64,000 bases of DNA from Cordia subcordata (GCA_028554755.1 JAPTOF010000003.1:27258001-27322000); one strand, 5' to 3'; positions 51,233-63,256 are shown, numbered from the stretch's first letter. The notes: generated by a model from the letters alone, not told the origin. Made by a program: numbers and translations.

Positions 51233-52526
51233 TGTTAGCTAAATATTCTTTATTGATTTTGATGATGAAAATATATATATGCATTTGACTAAACAGCTTC
51301 TTGTGAAATGAGAATATCATATGAAGCTTGGAAAATATGAAGATGTGCATAAAGGATCATTTGGAGAAAAGAAAAGTTGAGAAGGCATAAGGAGGAGAAG
51401 AGAAGACATAATGGATACCGAACTAATTTTTTTCTTGCTCTTCTTGTGAAATGCCTTTATATTGTGTAGACTTGGCTCAAAACAATTTTCCTTATCATTG
51501 CAAATTTTTTCTCAAGTATTGCACTTTTAAAAATATGCACAAATGTATTTGAATGCATATATTGAGTCAAAATGAGTTTTTGGGGTGTTTTCATTCACAG
51601 CACGTGTTTACATATTTATACAAAATTACTTGGAGTTGTGAAAATACAATTGAGCTTGTTTTTTCAAAGGAATCTGGCTTTACTTCATTTCTGGAATGGC
51701 CGGACCCCTAAGGTCGGCCGACCGGTGGGGTGGTCGCCTACTATTCAGAGTGAAGGTAAAAGCCGGACCCCCTAGCCGGTCGACCGACTAAGGCGTCCGG
51801 CCTAGTCAGAGAGGGTGAAAGGCAAACCGGACGACCAAACCGGTCGATCGGCTGAACGGGGCTGTAATAAAAACACTAGCCGTTTATTACCGCTACGTCC
51901 AGAGTTTTTCAATCCCCTTTCACCTACCAAATCCCTAACCCTCAATCCTCTATAAATACACATTCAAATACAAGTTTTAATCAATCAAGTGAAGTGTGCT
52001 AAAGCTTTTATTATCATTCAATCCTTCTTGAGCCAATTCTTGCAATATTTTAAGCTTTCAAGAGCTTATCATTTTCTCTTCTTGAGGAAATTCTCATATT
52101 CAAATTCTTGTCATACTTTGAATATCTACACACTTTGTGAGCTTAAATCATTGTGAGAAATATCCATTCTTAGTTTGTAAAGTGTGAGGAAATCCTATAG
52201 AGTGTAGCTCTTGGGTTCTTTGAAGAAAGACTTCAAAGAGGGTGTAAAATCTTGGTTTGTGCTTCACCAAGTTTTTAAGAAGCATTCTAGTGGAAGTTCT
52301 TGAAGTCCTAAGGGGAGATTCCTTGGGTGGTGGACGTAGGCTTGGCCGAACCACCTAAAAATCGTTTGTCTCTCTTCTCTTTGCCTTTAAGTTCATTCTA
52401 ATTATCTTGCCTATATTGTGTTTGATATATTGCTTGTTAGAGTTGTAAATTTACTGCAAATTTTAAAAATGAAAATTAGCATTTATATCTTAATTCACCC
52501 CCCCTCTTAAGATATTTGCACCCACA
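51233..52526 (+). repeat. 5' LTR of the Sirevirus element
   Basis: 1294 bp. It contains a CG-rich palindrome cluster (51696-51860) and a TATA box (TATAAATA, 51951-51958) about 90 bp after it. This is a normal U3-promoter arrangement. Confidence 0.93.
51696..51860 (+). promoter_or_regulatory. CG-rich palindrome cluster upstream of the LTR TATA box
   Basis: Repeated words such as GGTCGGCCGACCGG, AGCCGGTCGACCGAC, GGCGTCCGGCC and CCGGTCGATCGG stand out in otherwise AT-rich sequence. Repeated CG-rich palindromes in the LTR are known for Sireviruses. The location just upstream of TATAAATA suggests a promoter or enhancer role. Confidence 0.7.
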
Positions 52527-52587
52527 ATTGGTATCAGAGCTAGGGTTCTACATCATAGTTTAACAACTAGTAGAATTTATAGCAAAT

Positions 52588-54250
52588 ATGGAGGAATTTC
52601 TATTAAACAAGCACCCCTTTTGATGGAACTAATTATGCCTTTTGGAAAATGAGAATGAAAGTGTTTATACAATCTCATGATTATAAAGCTTGGAAAATAA
52701 TAGAAAATGGACCTATTTTACCTACAAAATTTGAAGGCAATAGGAGAATACCTAAACCTGAAAGTGAATGGAATGATGAAGATATAAAATTATTTGAATT
52801 AAATCAAAAAGCTTTACATTATTTATTTAATGCTATGAATGCCACTGAATTTGCTAGGGTAATAGGTTGTACTTCAGCTAAAGAGCTTTGGGATCAATTA
52901 GAAGTAACCTATGAAGGAACAAGCCAAGTAAAAGAATCTAGGATTGCCATGCTTGTACATAAATATGAATTATTCAAAATGCTTCCAAATGAAAATGTAG
53001 AACAAATGTTTTCTAGATTTGTTGAAATTACTAATGGTTTAAAAGCTCTTGGTAAAGATTATTCTAACGTCGAAAAAGTAAGGAAAGTACTAAGGAGCTT
53101 CCCATCATCGTGGCAACCAAAAGTCACAGCAATAAAGGAAGCAAAGGACTTGAACACATTGGAGCTCAATGAGCTTATTGGGTCACTCATGACTCATGAG
53201 CTAGAGATAAAAGACCATGAGGAGGAAGAAAGGAAAACAAGGAAGTCCATTGCTTTAGTTGCATCAAGATTTTCATCAAGTGACGATGAAGAAGAAGAGG
53301 AAGACCCGGAAGATGAGGAGATAGCACTTCTAGCCCGGAATTTTAAAAAATTTATGAAATTTCGAAAGATGAGAAAGGGTACCTCTTCAAGCAACTCCAA
53401 TTGGAAGAGGAAAGTAAAAGATGGTAAAGAGCTCAAGAAGATGAAAGATGCAAAGGATGAAATAAAGTGCTTCAATTGCAACAAGCCGGGACATATAAAA
53501 GCAAATTGTCATAGGCTTTCAAAGAAGAAGGAAGGAAAAGCGCTCAAAGCTACATGGGACTTTTCAGAAACCGAAGAAGATGAAGAAGAACATCATGAGG
53601 TAGCAAACTTTTGCCTCATGGCCAATGAGGATGAGGTACTATCTTCTCCATCTCTATCTATTTACTATTCATCTAGTGAAGAGGAGGAAGGCGAATGTAG
53701 TTTTGAGAAATTAAAAGAAGCATTTGCTAAATTACATGATGACCTATCCTTAGCCTTGGCTAAAAACAAGCAAATGCATAAGAGTTTGAAACTTGTTCAA
53801 AATGAAAAAGAAATTTTTGAAAAGAAAAATGCTTCACTTATTGAGAAAATAGATGTCTTAGAAAAGGAAAATGATTCATATGCTGAAGATTTTGTAAAGA
53901 TTGAAAAAGAAGTCAATGATTTAAAGAAGAAAAATGAGGATTTGAATAAAATTGTTCAAAAATTTACAAATGGGAAAGAAAACTTTGAAAAACTTCTTGG
54001 AAGTCAAAAGCGTCTTTTGACAAAAGTGGTATTGGATATAAACCTAATATTAATCAAAAATATTTCAAAACCTATTTTGTCAAAGCTTCTACTTCTTCAT
54101 CCCTCTCCTCACAAAAGCCAAATGTTAATTGTACTTCTGTGAAAAGAAAGGACATGTATCCTCTCATTGTTATTACAAGAAAATTCGTGATAGAGGATCA
54201 CATGTTCCATATTGGCAAAGACCGAAGTGGGTGGTTAAAAACAAAACTTA
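52588..54250 (+). pseudogene. gag region of the Sirevirus element (frameshifted)
   Basis: The start ATG at 52588 (MEEFLLNK) is out of frame with the main open stretch, which begins by 52649, because of a shift in a C/T run near 52612. The main part has a Copia gag domain (FARVIGCTSAKELWDQLE), an acidic/basic hinge, a CCHC knuckle (CFNCNKPGHIKANC, about 53467-53510) and a long coiled-coil-like Lys/Glu-rich C-terminal part. Past about 54016 the frame shifts again. A second cysteine-rich region around 54130-54175 can be read only in pieces. Long gag tails with a coiled coil are typical of this lineage. Confidence 0.82.
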
Positions 54251-54350
54251 AACTAACGCCAAGGACCCAAGGTGTTGGGGACCCCAAATAAAGAATTGCT
54301 TTTGAATTTCATGTGTGTAGGTATATAATGAAAGTAATTCAAGCAAAATA

Positions 54351-57300
54351 AGATGGATCTTGGACAGTGGTTGTTCCAAGCACATGACAGGGAACTCATC
54401 ACTTTTCTACAAACTAAAAAGAATAAAGGAGGAGATGTCACCTTCGGGGACAATAGCAAAGGGAAAATTATTGGAAAAGGAAGCATTGGTAATGAAAATT
54501 CTCTTGCTATACACAATGTCCTACTTGTTGAAGGTCTAAAATTTAATTTACTTAGTATTAGTCAACTATGCGACAAAGGTCATAAGGTAGTTTTTCAATC
54601 TTCTAAATGCCTTGTGTATGAATGTGGAAATGAAAAAGTGTTATTTGCAGCTAAGAGAAATGAAAATGTTTACATCGTTGAAATTGATCAACTTATATGT
54701 CAACATGTTAAATGTCTATCTGTTGTGCATGATAACACGTGGTTATGGCATAGAAGATTAGGACATGCTAACATGAGCTTATTGAATGATTTATCAAAGC
54801 ATGATCTTGTTCGAGACCTACCAAAGCTGAAATTTGAAAAAGATAAAATCTGTGATGCTTGTCAATTAGGAAAACAACATAAAACATCCTTCAAATCCTT
54901 AAATAAGGTTTCAACAAATAGAGCTTTACAACTACTACATATGGATTTGTTTGGACCCATTGATGTGGCAAGCTTAGGAGGATCTAGGTATGCATTTGTT
55001 GTAGTTGATGATTACACTAGATTTACATGGGTCATGTTTCTTGCACATAAAAATGAGGCCTTCAATGAATTTGCAAGATTGTGTAGAAAAGTGCAAAATG
55101 AGAAAGGCTATTTTATAACTTGCATCCGTAGTGATAATGGCACCAAATATGTGAATACCCCTTTCATGAACTTTTGTGATGAACATGGCATAAAGCATAA
55201 CTTTTCGGCCCCTCGTACTCCTCAACAAAATGGGGTAGTAGAGAAGAAGAATCGTACATTACAAGAAATGGCAAGGACTATGCTAAAAGAACACAACTTG
55301 CCAACATATTTTTGGAGTGAAGCCATAAATACTGCATGTTATGTGCAAAATAAAGTATTGATTAGACCTATTTTAAACAAAACTCCATATGAACTATGGT
55401 ATAGCAAAACACCTAAAGTATCATACTTCAAGGTATTTGGTTGTAAATGTTTTATTCTAAACACTAAGGACCACTTAAGAAAATTTGATTCTAAATCCGA
55501 TGAAGGAATATTCTTAGGTTATTCCACAAAGAGTAAAGCATATAGGGTATATAATAAGAGAACTCTTGTTGTAGAAGAATCAATATATGTTACATTTGAT
55601 GAGACTAATCCATTTGAGCCGAGAAAGGAAATTGATGATGTAGGTTATCTTTTGGAAAAGACAACACTTGAAGATCCAACTCCAAAAGACAAAGAAACAA
55701 AACAAGAAGAAGAACTTCAAGAAAGGAGGTCTCAAGAGAATGAGGAAATCAAACAATGCTCAAACAAAGATGATGAAACAAAAGAACCTCATGAAGATCT
55801 ACCAAAGAGTTGGAAGTTTGTGAGAAACCATCCTCAAGATCTCATTCTCGTAATCCAAATGAAGGTGTAAGAACTAGGCGTAATATTAGCACTTTTTGTG
55901 AGCATCATGCATTTATTTCACATGTTGAACCCAAAAATGTAAAAGAAGCACTATTAGATGAGAATTGGATAATAGCTATGCAAGAAGAACTTAATCAATT
56001 TGAGAGAAATAAAGTGTGGAAGCTAGTTGAAAGACCTAAGGATAGACCGGTAATTGGAACCAAATGGGTATTTAGAAACAAACTAGATGAAGCTGGAATA
56101 GTGACTAGGAATAAGGCTAGACTAGTTGCACAAGGATACAATCAAGAAGAAGGAATTGATTATGATGAAACTTATGCTCCTGTAGCTAGACTTGAATCCA
56201 TTCGTATGTTACTTGCATTTGCATGTCACATGGACTTTAAACTTTATCAAATGGATGTAAAAAGTGCATTTTTAAATGGATTCATTGAAGAAGAAGTTTA
56301 TGTTGAACAACCCCCTAGTTTTGAAGATTCATGTTTTCCTAATCATGTGTTTAAACTAGAAAAGGCTTTGTATGGCTTAAAGCAAGCTCCTAGAGCTTGG
56401 TATGAAAGACTTAGTGGATTTTTGGTTGAAAACAATTTCGAAAGAGGAAAAATTGATTCAACCTTATTTATCAAAAGAAAAGACAATGATATTCTACTTG
56501 TCCAAATTTATGTAGATGATATAATTTTTGGTGCTACTAATATTTCCTTATGTGAGAATTTTTCGAAGTGCATGCATAAGGAGTTCGAGATGAGCATGAT
56601 GGGAGAATTAACCTTCTTCCTCGGACTTCAAATCAAACAAGCAAAAGAAGGGATCTTCATAAATCAAGCCAAGTACACCAAGGAAATCATCAAGAAATTT
56701 GGACTTGAAGATGCAAAGGAGATTGGAACTCCCATGAGCCCTTCAACTAAGCTAGACAAATATGAGAAAGGTAAATCAGTAGACAAGAAGAAATATAGAG
56801 GTATGATCGGTAGCCTATTATATTTAACTGCCTCTAGACCTGATGTCATGTTCTCAGTGTGCTTATGTGCTAGGTTTCAATCAAATCCTAAGGAAATTCA
56901 CTTAACAGCTGTAAAAAGAATAATAAGATATCTTAAGGGTACAATTAATTTAGGACTTTGGTATGCTAAAGGAACATCGTTTGATTTATGTGATTTTTCC
57001 GATCTTGACTATGCTGGCTGCAAAATAGATCGTAAAAGCACTAGTGGAACATGCCAATTCCTAGGACATTCCTTAGTATCTTGGTCTTGTAGGAAGCAAA
57101 ATAGTGTTGCAATTTCTACCTTGAAGCTGAATATATTACGTGAGTAGTTGTGTGGCACAAATATTGTGGATGAAACAAAATCTACTTGATTATGGATTGA
57201 AGTATAATCATATTCCTATATATTGTGATAATACTAGTGCAATTAATCTTACTAAGAATCCAATTCAACATTCAAGAACTAAGCATATTGAGATTAAACA

Positions 57301-57451
57301 CCATTTCATTAGAGATCATGTACAAAAAGGAGATATAATTCTTGAATTTGTTGATACTTTACATCAAGTTGCTGATATTTTCACCAAACCTTTGAATGAG
57401 GATCAATTTTGCAAGATTAGGAGAGAAATTGGAATGATAAAATGTGGCTAA
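54351..57451 (+). pseudogene. pol region of the Sirevirus element (frameshifted)
   Basis: The protease motif ILDSGCSKHM (from about 54357) is in a different frame from the downstream stretch GGDVTFGDNSKG, so a shift lies near 54412. The integrase has an H..H/CDACQLGK zinc region (about 54745-54880) and the catalytic-core markers HMDLFGP, SDNGTKYV and TPQQNGVVEKKN. The RT has TKWVFRNK and QMDVKSAFLNG, with YVDDIIFG at about 56509. RNase H continues past two shifts near 57120-57150 to NPIQHSRTKHIE, and ends at 57449-57451. A further shift near 55860 separates the integrase and RT stretches. None of the catalytic motifs I checked is lost; the damage is mostly to frame. Confidence 0.87.
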
Positions 57452-57518
57452 ATGGGATATATATGTGTTTCTGTAGCTTGGGTATGAAAATTAAAAACAT
57501 TTTTGAACTTTCTGACCC

Positions 57519-57653
57519 AGCCGGTCGACCAAAGCCGGTCGACCGACTAAGGTCTTAGGCGTCCGGCTAAAGCAGAAAATTTAATTTGCTCTCTGATCCA
57601 GCCGATCGACCTAGCCGGTCGACCCTCGCGATCAGCCGGTCGACCGACTGAAC
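57519..57653 (+). promoter_or_regulatory. Second CG-rich palindrome cluster between pol and the third ORF
   Basis: AGCCGGTCGACC, AGCCGGTCGACCGACTAAGG, GGCGTCCGGCT, GCCGATCGACC and AGCCGGTCGACCGACTGAAC are packed into 135 bp. The same words occur in the LTR cluster (51696-51860). No TATA box as clean as the LTR one follows. It could be a promoter, an RNA structure, or a captured LTR piece. Confidence 0.6.
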
Positions 57654-57858
57654 ACGGTAAGGGTTAAAATTAGGGGTTTTCACCCCAATTTCACCACAAA
57701 CTCTCAAAATTCTTTCAACCCTTACCCAATTTTTCTTCAATCCCATCTCAAATCTTCAACTTTACACCGATTTCTTCCAAATTTCTTCCCAAAATTGGTT
57801 TACCCACTTCAAAAAACATAGTTTTCTTCGATTATATCTACAAAAACAAGGCAAAATC

Positions 57859-59231
57859 ATGGTGAATCTAAGAGGGAAGAGTCAAGCGCGTGGGAGGAAA
57901 GGGAAAAGGGCAAGAACGCAATCTCCACCACCACCACCACCTCCAGCATCAAAGATTCAAGGGAAGCAATCTATTATCTACGGTAAATACGTTGTAGACT
58001 CTGATTTTGCTGGTACAGATATATTACCGTTATTTGATAGATGGGCTACCTTTTTGCACTTGAATTGTGATGTACAAGACAAGCTAGTGGTTGAATTTTA
58101 TGAAAATCGGAGATAAGTTGTAGAAGTCCAAGATTAGAATTAGCCTCAACGGTTTGTGGAGTAGAATTTGTGCTTAATGAGGATATTTTGCATAAAATAT
58201 TTCATATACGGTTGAAGGAAGGACATTATAATAGTCAAGGGTGGCCGGAAGGAATTAGGGGAACTGGCATCCCGGGAGAAGTAATAAGATTTATGTGGGA
58301 GAATATAGGACCTAGAGATCCAAACTTGATTCTTCCAATGTTAAGAGATGTTGATGTTAACACTAGGCTTGCTCTTAAGATTATGAGTGAAATAATTCTT
58401 CTTAGGAATATAAATGATGGAAAGATTCCAGTTATGGATGCATATATTTTCTGACCTTAGGAAGGAAAAGAGATAGCCTTGCCTTTCCTTATACTTCAAC
58501 ATATGCTGCACATTAGTGGAAAGGACGGAGGAAAACAACTACTCCGGGATATGGAATGGCTTTAATGCATATCTTCTCATATTTCAGAATTTTCTCAAAT
58601 GCTCCATATAAGATATTCGCTTGGAATTTCGATATGTTATATATGAACTTTATGGGCATTTACTGGTATAATATGGAGCCAATAAACAGAGAGACATTCA
58701 AAAGTTTGCCCCAAAGTACTCAAGTGCCATTAGATATAGAACTAAGAAGGGCACTACCTTCACCGACCAGTGTTTGGGACTACGAGAAAACCTTGATGAC
58801 ATGGTGGTGGGGTAGATATAAACTTTGGAGAAGATGAAGGGCCAGAATTTGAGGGAAATCCTAACATAGGCATACCTGGAACAATACCTATGGTTGTTAG
58901 TTCCTCTGAAGAAGAGGAAAACACTGAGGAAGCGACTCTTAGGCGAGTATTAAGAGAGTCTAGGGAGCAAGAGCATTTTGAGGAGCTTCGCAGAAGAGAA
59001 ATTCATCGTGAGCTGGTTCTAGCTCCAGGGACAACAAGAAGACACTTCTATGATGGCTCGAGATCTTATCTCACTCGGGCCTTAAACACGGGTATGAGTG
59101 ACATGAGGACAACTATGGCAAGCCAATGGGATGAACTCACCACCTGGAGACAACACATTGATTCTGAAGTAGCGGCTATAAAGACAGACATGAGAAACTA
59201 CTTCAAGGATCACCATGATGACACGCCTTGA
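57859..59231 (+). pseudogene. Third (so-called envelope-like) ORF of the Sirevirus element, frameshifted
   Basis: It starts with a basic, proline-rich N-terminus (KGKRARTQSPPPPPPP). It continues through WATFLHLNCDVQDKLVVEFY, then after a shift near 58110 through NEDILHKIFHIRLKEGHY and GTGIPGEVIRFMWENIG. Further shifts lie near 58470 and 58560 and again before 58890. The last part is an acidic then charged helical segment (SSSEEEENTEE; RNYFKDHHDDTP at the end). Some Sireviruses carry an ORF here that was named envelope-like. I see no clear signal peptide, and the function is unknown. Confidence 0.65.
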
Positions 59232-59607
59232 TCTTTATTTTCTTCACTTAAAAACAATTTTCAGTTTTGTTGATTTCTAGTTTAGTTGACTTCATACCTT
59301 TCTTTCCTAACTTTATGTTGATTTTGATGATGCCAAAGGGGGAGAAGTTTGATGAAGTATGAATTGATGAATTTGATGATTTGATGAATATAATGATTAT
59401 GATTTGATGAAGTATATTTGATGAATGTGGTGATATATTATGATATATGTGATTTATGCATTTTTTTTGTGATATAGAATATCCATGCTTTGGGTGATAT
59501 GTTTGCAAATTTGATAATCAAAGCACTTGTTAGAAGAATGCATTTATTAAGGGAGAGTATTCTTTTCAAATCTTAAAAATATTTGTCATCATCAAAAAGG
59601 GGGAGAT

Positions 59608-60888
59608 TGTTAGCTAAATATTCTTTATTGATTTTGATGATGAAAATATATATATGCATTTGACTAAACAGCTTCTTGTGAAATGAGAATATCATATGAA
59701 GCTTGGAAAATATGAAGATGTGCATAAAGGATCATTTGGAGAAGAGAAAAGTTGAGAAGGCATAAGGAGGAGAAGAGAAGACATAAGGGATACCGGACTT
59801 ATTTTTTTCTTGCTCTTCTTGTGAAATGCCTTTATATTGTGTAGACTTGGCTCAAAACAATTTTCCTTATCATTGCAAATTTTTTCTCAAGTATTGCACT
59901 TTTAAAAATATGCACAAATGTATTTGAATGCATATATTGAGTCAAAATGAGTTTTTTGGGTGTTTTCATTCACAACACGTGTTTACATATTTATACAAAA
60001 TTACTTGGAGTTGTGAAAATACACTTGAGCTTGTTTTTTTCAAAGGAATCGGCTTTACTTCATTTACGGAATGGCGGACCCCTAAGCGGTCGGCCGGTGG
60101 GTGGTCGCCTACTATTCAGAGTGAAGGTAAAAGCCGGACCTAGCCGGTCGACCGGCTAAGGCGTCCGGCCTAGTCAGAGAGGGTGAAAGGCAAGTCGGAC
60201 GACCAAGCGGTCGGCCGGTGAGCAGTGTAATAAATGCACTAGCCGTTTCTGCAGATTACGTCAGAGTTTTTCAATCCCTTTTCACCTACCAAATCCCTAA
60301 CCCTCAATCCTCTATAAATACACATTCAAATACAAGTTTTAATCAATCAAGTGAAGTGTGCTAAAGCTTTTATTATCATTCAATCCTTCTTGAGCCAATT
60401 CTTGCAATATTTTGAGCTTTCAAGAGCTTATCATTTTCTCTTCTTGAGGAAATTCTCATATTCAAATTCTTATCATACTTTGAATATCTACACACTTTGT
60501 GAGCTTAAATCATTGTGAGAAATATCCATTCTTACTTTGTAAAGTGTGAGGAAATCCTATAGAGTGTAGCTCTTGGGTTCTTTGAAGAAAGACTTCAAAG
60601 AGGGTGTAAAATCTTGGTTTGTGCTTCACCAAGTTTTTAAGAAGCATTCTAGTGGAAGTTCTTGAAGTCCTAAGGGGAGATTCCTTGGGTGGTGGACGTA
60701 GGCTTGGCCGAACCACCTAAAAATCGTTTGTCTCTCTTCTCTTTGCCTTTAAGTTCATTCTAATTATCTTGCCTATATTGTGTTTGATATATTGCTTGTT
60801 AGAGTTGTAAATTTACTGCAAATTTTAAAAACGAAAATTAGCATTTATATCTTAATTCACCCCCCCTCTTAATATATTTGCACCCACA
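59608..60888 (+). repeat. 3' LTR of the Sirevirus element
   Basis: 1281 bp. TATA box at 60313-60320 and palindrome cluster at about 60070-60226. Close to identical with the 5' copy except in the palindrome cluster, where several one- to three-base length differences occur. Confidence 0.93.
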
Positions 60889-62582
60889 CATACCGATTAC
60901 CTCGCAAATCTGCATCCACAAGTGATCACTACCTCTAGAAGGAACCCACACAATTGCTTCACTTAACTAGGTCTCAATCTGCTTGCCAAGACACACACTT
61001 ACCACACATAAGGCTCTTTGTCTTCTCCGCAACGCAGTACCAACTAGTTCCTCATAGTCAGTTCCTCTATCACACGTGGCCCACCCATCACAAGAGCATA
61101 GTGTCTCTATCACTTCTTCCTAATGCAACAGCCACACACGTGATTGTACTCATTTAAGAAGAGCACACAAGGTCAATCAATCAATCTCTCAAATTCGCAT
61201 CTCTTAAATGTCGAAAACATCTTAGTTCACTCCAAAAACACACATAACCACTTGGAATTTGGTCAAATGGACTGGAAATTCGAACTCAACGCATCAAAAA
61301 ACTCTGGAACACCTGGTCAACATCGTCAAAGTCAAATTCACGATCAAAGTTGACAAAATCCTAAAAACACACACTTTGAAGTCGGATCTTGCAAAACGGA
61401 GCCTAAAATCGGATTCTGCACATAAAAAAAGTTGGGGTAGTCCTTAGTCAACTCAATTTGGGTCTAGTCAAGGCTCGATCATTGCAGTCAAAGTTAGAAA
61501 AAAATAACTCACACAATGTCAACAGGCGCGCAATGCACAAGATCTTTGCCCATAGCATCATCCAATCACATGCATGAGTACACCATAGCTTCATGCACCA
61601 TGGTGCATATTATCACAATACCTGTCACATCTTATCACATCAAATATGACGGTCAAGATCTCGTACTTACTATAAGCCCATGCACCCTTAATGCATAGAA
61701 GTAAAATTCCACCTTTCTTCTTATTCTTCACAATTTCTACAAATAGACCGAGAAGGCCCCAAGTTTTAAACTGAAAAAACCCATGACCTGATGTCTTCTC
61801 ACGACCCGGCCACTGGATCTTCCATAAAACGGCACTACCTCGTTTACCAACGTCTGGTGCATCTGTCGATAATCTCCAATTGCTACCGCATCACATCTCA
61901 ATTGTCCTCCACCACGCCACCATGCCGCCATTTTCTTCACCTTGCTGGTGATAGTCTCAGCCTCCATTCGCGGCATTGGAAGCATCAACAACTTCCTTGC
62001 CTCGTCGCCGAACTCTTGAAGTACTTCTTGCTCCTCGGAGTAGCCATGACACCGTACCACCATGAACACTCTATTGCCACGACGACTTTCCAAGCTTCTT
62101 CAATGCTTTTTAACGACTACCAAACACCACATTGCAGCCGCCATCAGGTGTCTCGTGCTCGAGTGATTTTAACAATATACGTCATGCCCGTCAAAATAGA
62201 CCCAACATTGTTTCGCTATTAAAGCTCAAGTATGAGCTTCAAAATCCCTCGACCACGACGGCCAATGTTATTGATATGCTTAACTTTGTCTTTGAGTTGC
62301 AAAGCATCTAGTGTACTCTAATTCAGGGTTGAAGCTCCTCTTCATCAATGATGACAGTTGAATCTACGGCGACGGTTCTATTGAGCTGACATTATGCTCT
62401 TTTGGTGATGTCAGCATGCTCTTGTCTTGTTTGTCTTCACCGAAACTCATCCATGCATAAATCAGATTCTTGTTTTCGTGACCAACACAGCGGATTCGAA
62501 AAACAATAACAATGAAACTTTTCACCATGTGTTTTGACCCACACGTATACCCACTCCTTTGAACCAGGCTCTGCTATCAGTT
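60889..62582 (-). mobile_element. Internal part of the minus-strand non-autonomous LTR element, right fragment
   Basis: It continues the sequence interrupted at 51232. The longest minus-strand open stretch (62093-61737, about 118 codons, with a GC-richer body) has no motif I recognise. A degenerate primer site (CTGATAGCAGAGCC on the minus strand) adjoins the right LTR at about 62580-62567. Confidence 0.5.
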
Positions 62583-62981
62583 TGTTGGGAATTTAGGGTG
62601 TTCAAAATGAAGATAAACAACATAAAGAAATATATAAACACAATGGACACTATATTTTTAAAGTGGTTTAACCTTCCGCCCACGTTCATGGCAGACAAGA
62701 GAATTCTGCTATAATAAATATGAATACAACACACGGGGTGAGGACCCAGGCCTTGGGGCTCTCGCCCCTCACGCTCTTCCCACCCTCAAGGTCACTCGCA
62801 CTCTATCTCACCTCTGTGTCTCTTTTGTCTTACTCTAATACAATAGGCAATGTCCCTATTTACAGAGTATAAGGAATAACAAAATATGGCAACATCAAGA
62901 ATATGTTCCTGCTGCCAGAGCCATTTTTTTTCTTAAGGCCCATTTTTTAATGCGCACTCAAAATACGGGCCACACCTTACA
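62583..62981 (-). repeat. LTR of the minus-strand non-autonomous element (right copy)
   Basis: About 399 bp. On the minus strand it begins TGTAAGGTGTGGCCCG and ends AATTCCCAACA. It shares long blocks with 49695-50132, including CTCGCCCCTCA and CTCTAATACAATA. With the primer site on its inner side it reads as the 5' LTR of an element running leftward. Confidence 0.65.
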
Positions 62982-63256
62982 AGAGTATTGTGCGCTGTCA
63001 GAGCAGTTTTTTTCTTTTCTTTTTTGTTTTTTTGGGCAAAATCAAAAGATGGGATACATGCCCAGCTATATGCTCCAGCTGGACAACATAACATCTGTTT
63101 GCATCACCAGAAAGAATATGTTTCGTCTCCACTCTATTAGCTTTATGTTTGTGCACGTGTATCTTTATCATTTTCATGTCACTGATGAAAGATTTTGATA
63201 TTTTGGACAGAAAGCTAAAGAGAAGTAGCCATCCGTAAATTGATCCTTTCTGGTTG

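Larger units (their letters stand above)
51233..60888 (+). mobile_element. Sirevirus-type Ty1/Copia retrotransposon with a third ORF
   Basis: A 9656-bp element flanked by a perfect 5-bp duplication, CATAC (51228-51232 and 60889-60893). The LTRs are 1294 bp and 1281 bp, both TG...CA. The primer site TTGGTATCAGAGC lies at 52528-52540 and the purine tract AAAAAGGGGGAGA at 59594-59606. The order is gag, protease, integrase, RT, RNase H, then an extra ORF before the 3' LTR. Length, long LTRs, CG-rich palindromes upstream of the LTR TATA box and the extra ORF all fit the Sirevirus (SIRE/Maximus) lineage. The LTRs differ by roughly a dozen to fifteen substitutions outside the CG-rich block, so insertion was recent. 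Even so, the reading frames are broken by many single-base shifts. Confidence 0.93.

Noticed and set aside
51696..51860. SalI-like GTCGAC sites as cloning-vector contamination
   Set aside because: The sites lie inside both LTRs and the internal region of an element with a perfect target duplication, so they are native.
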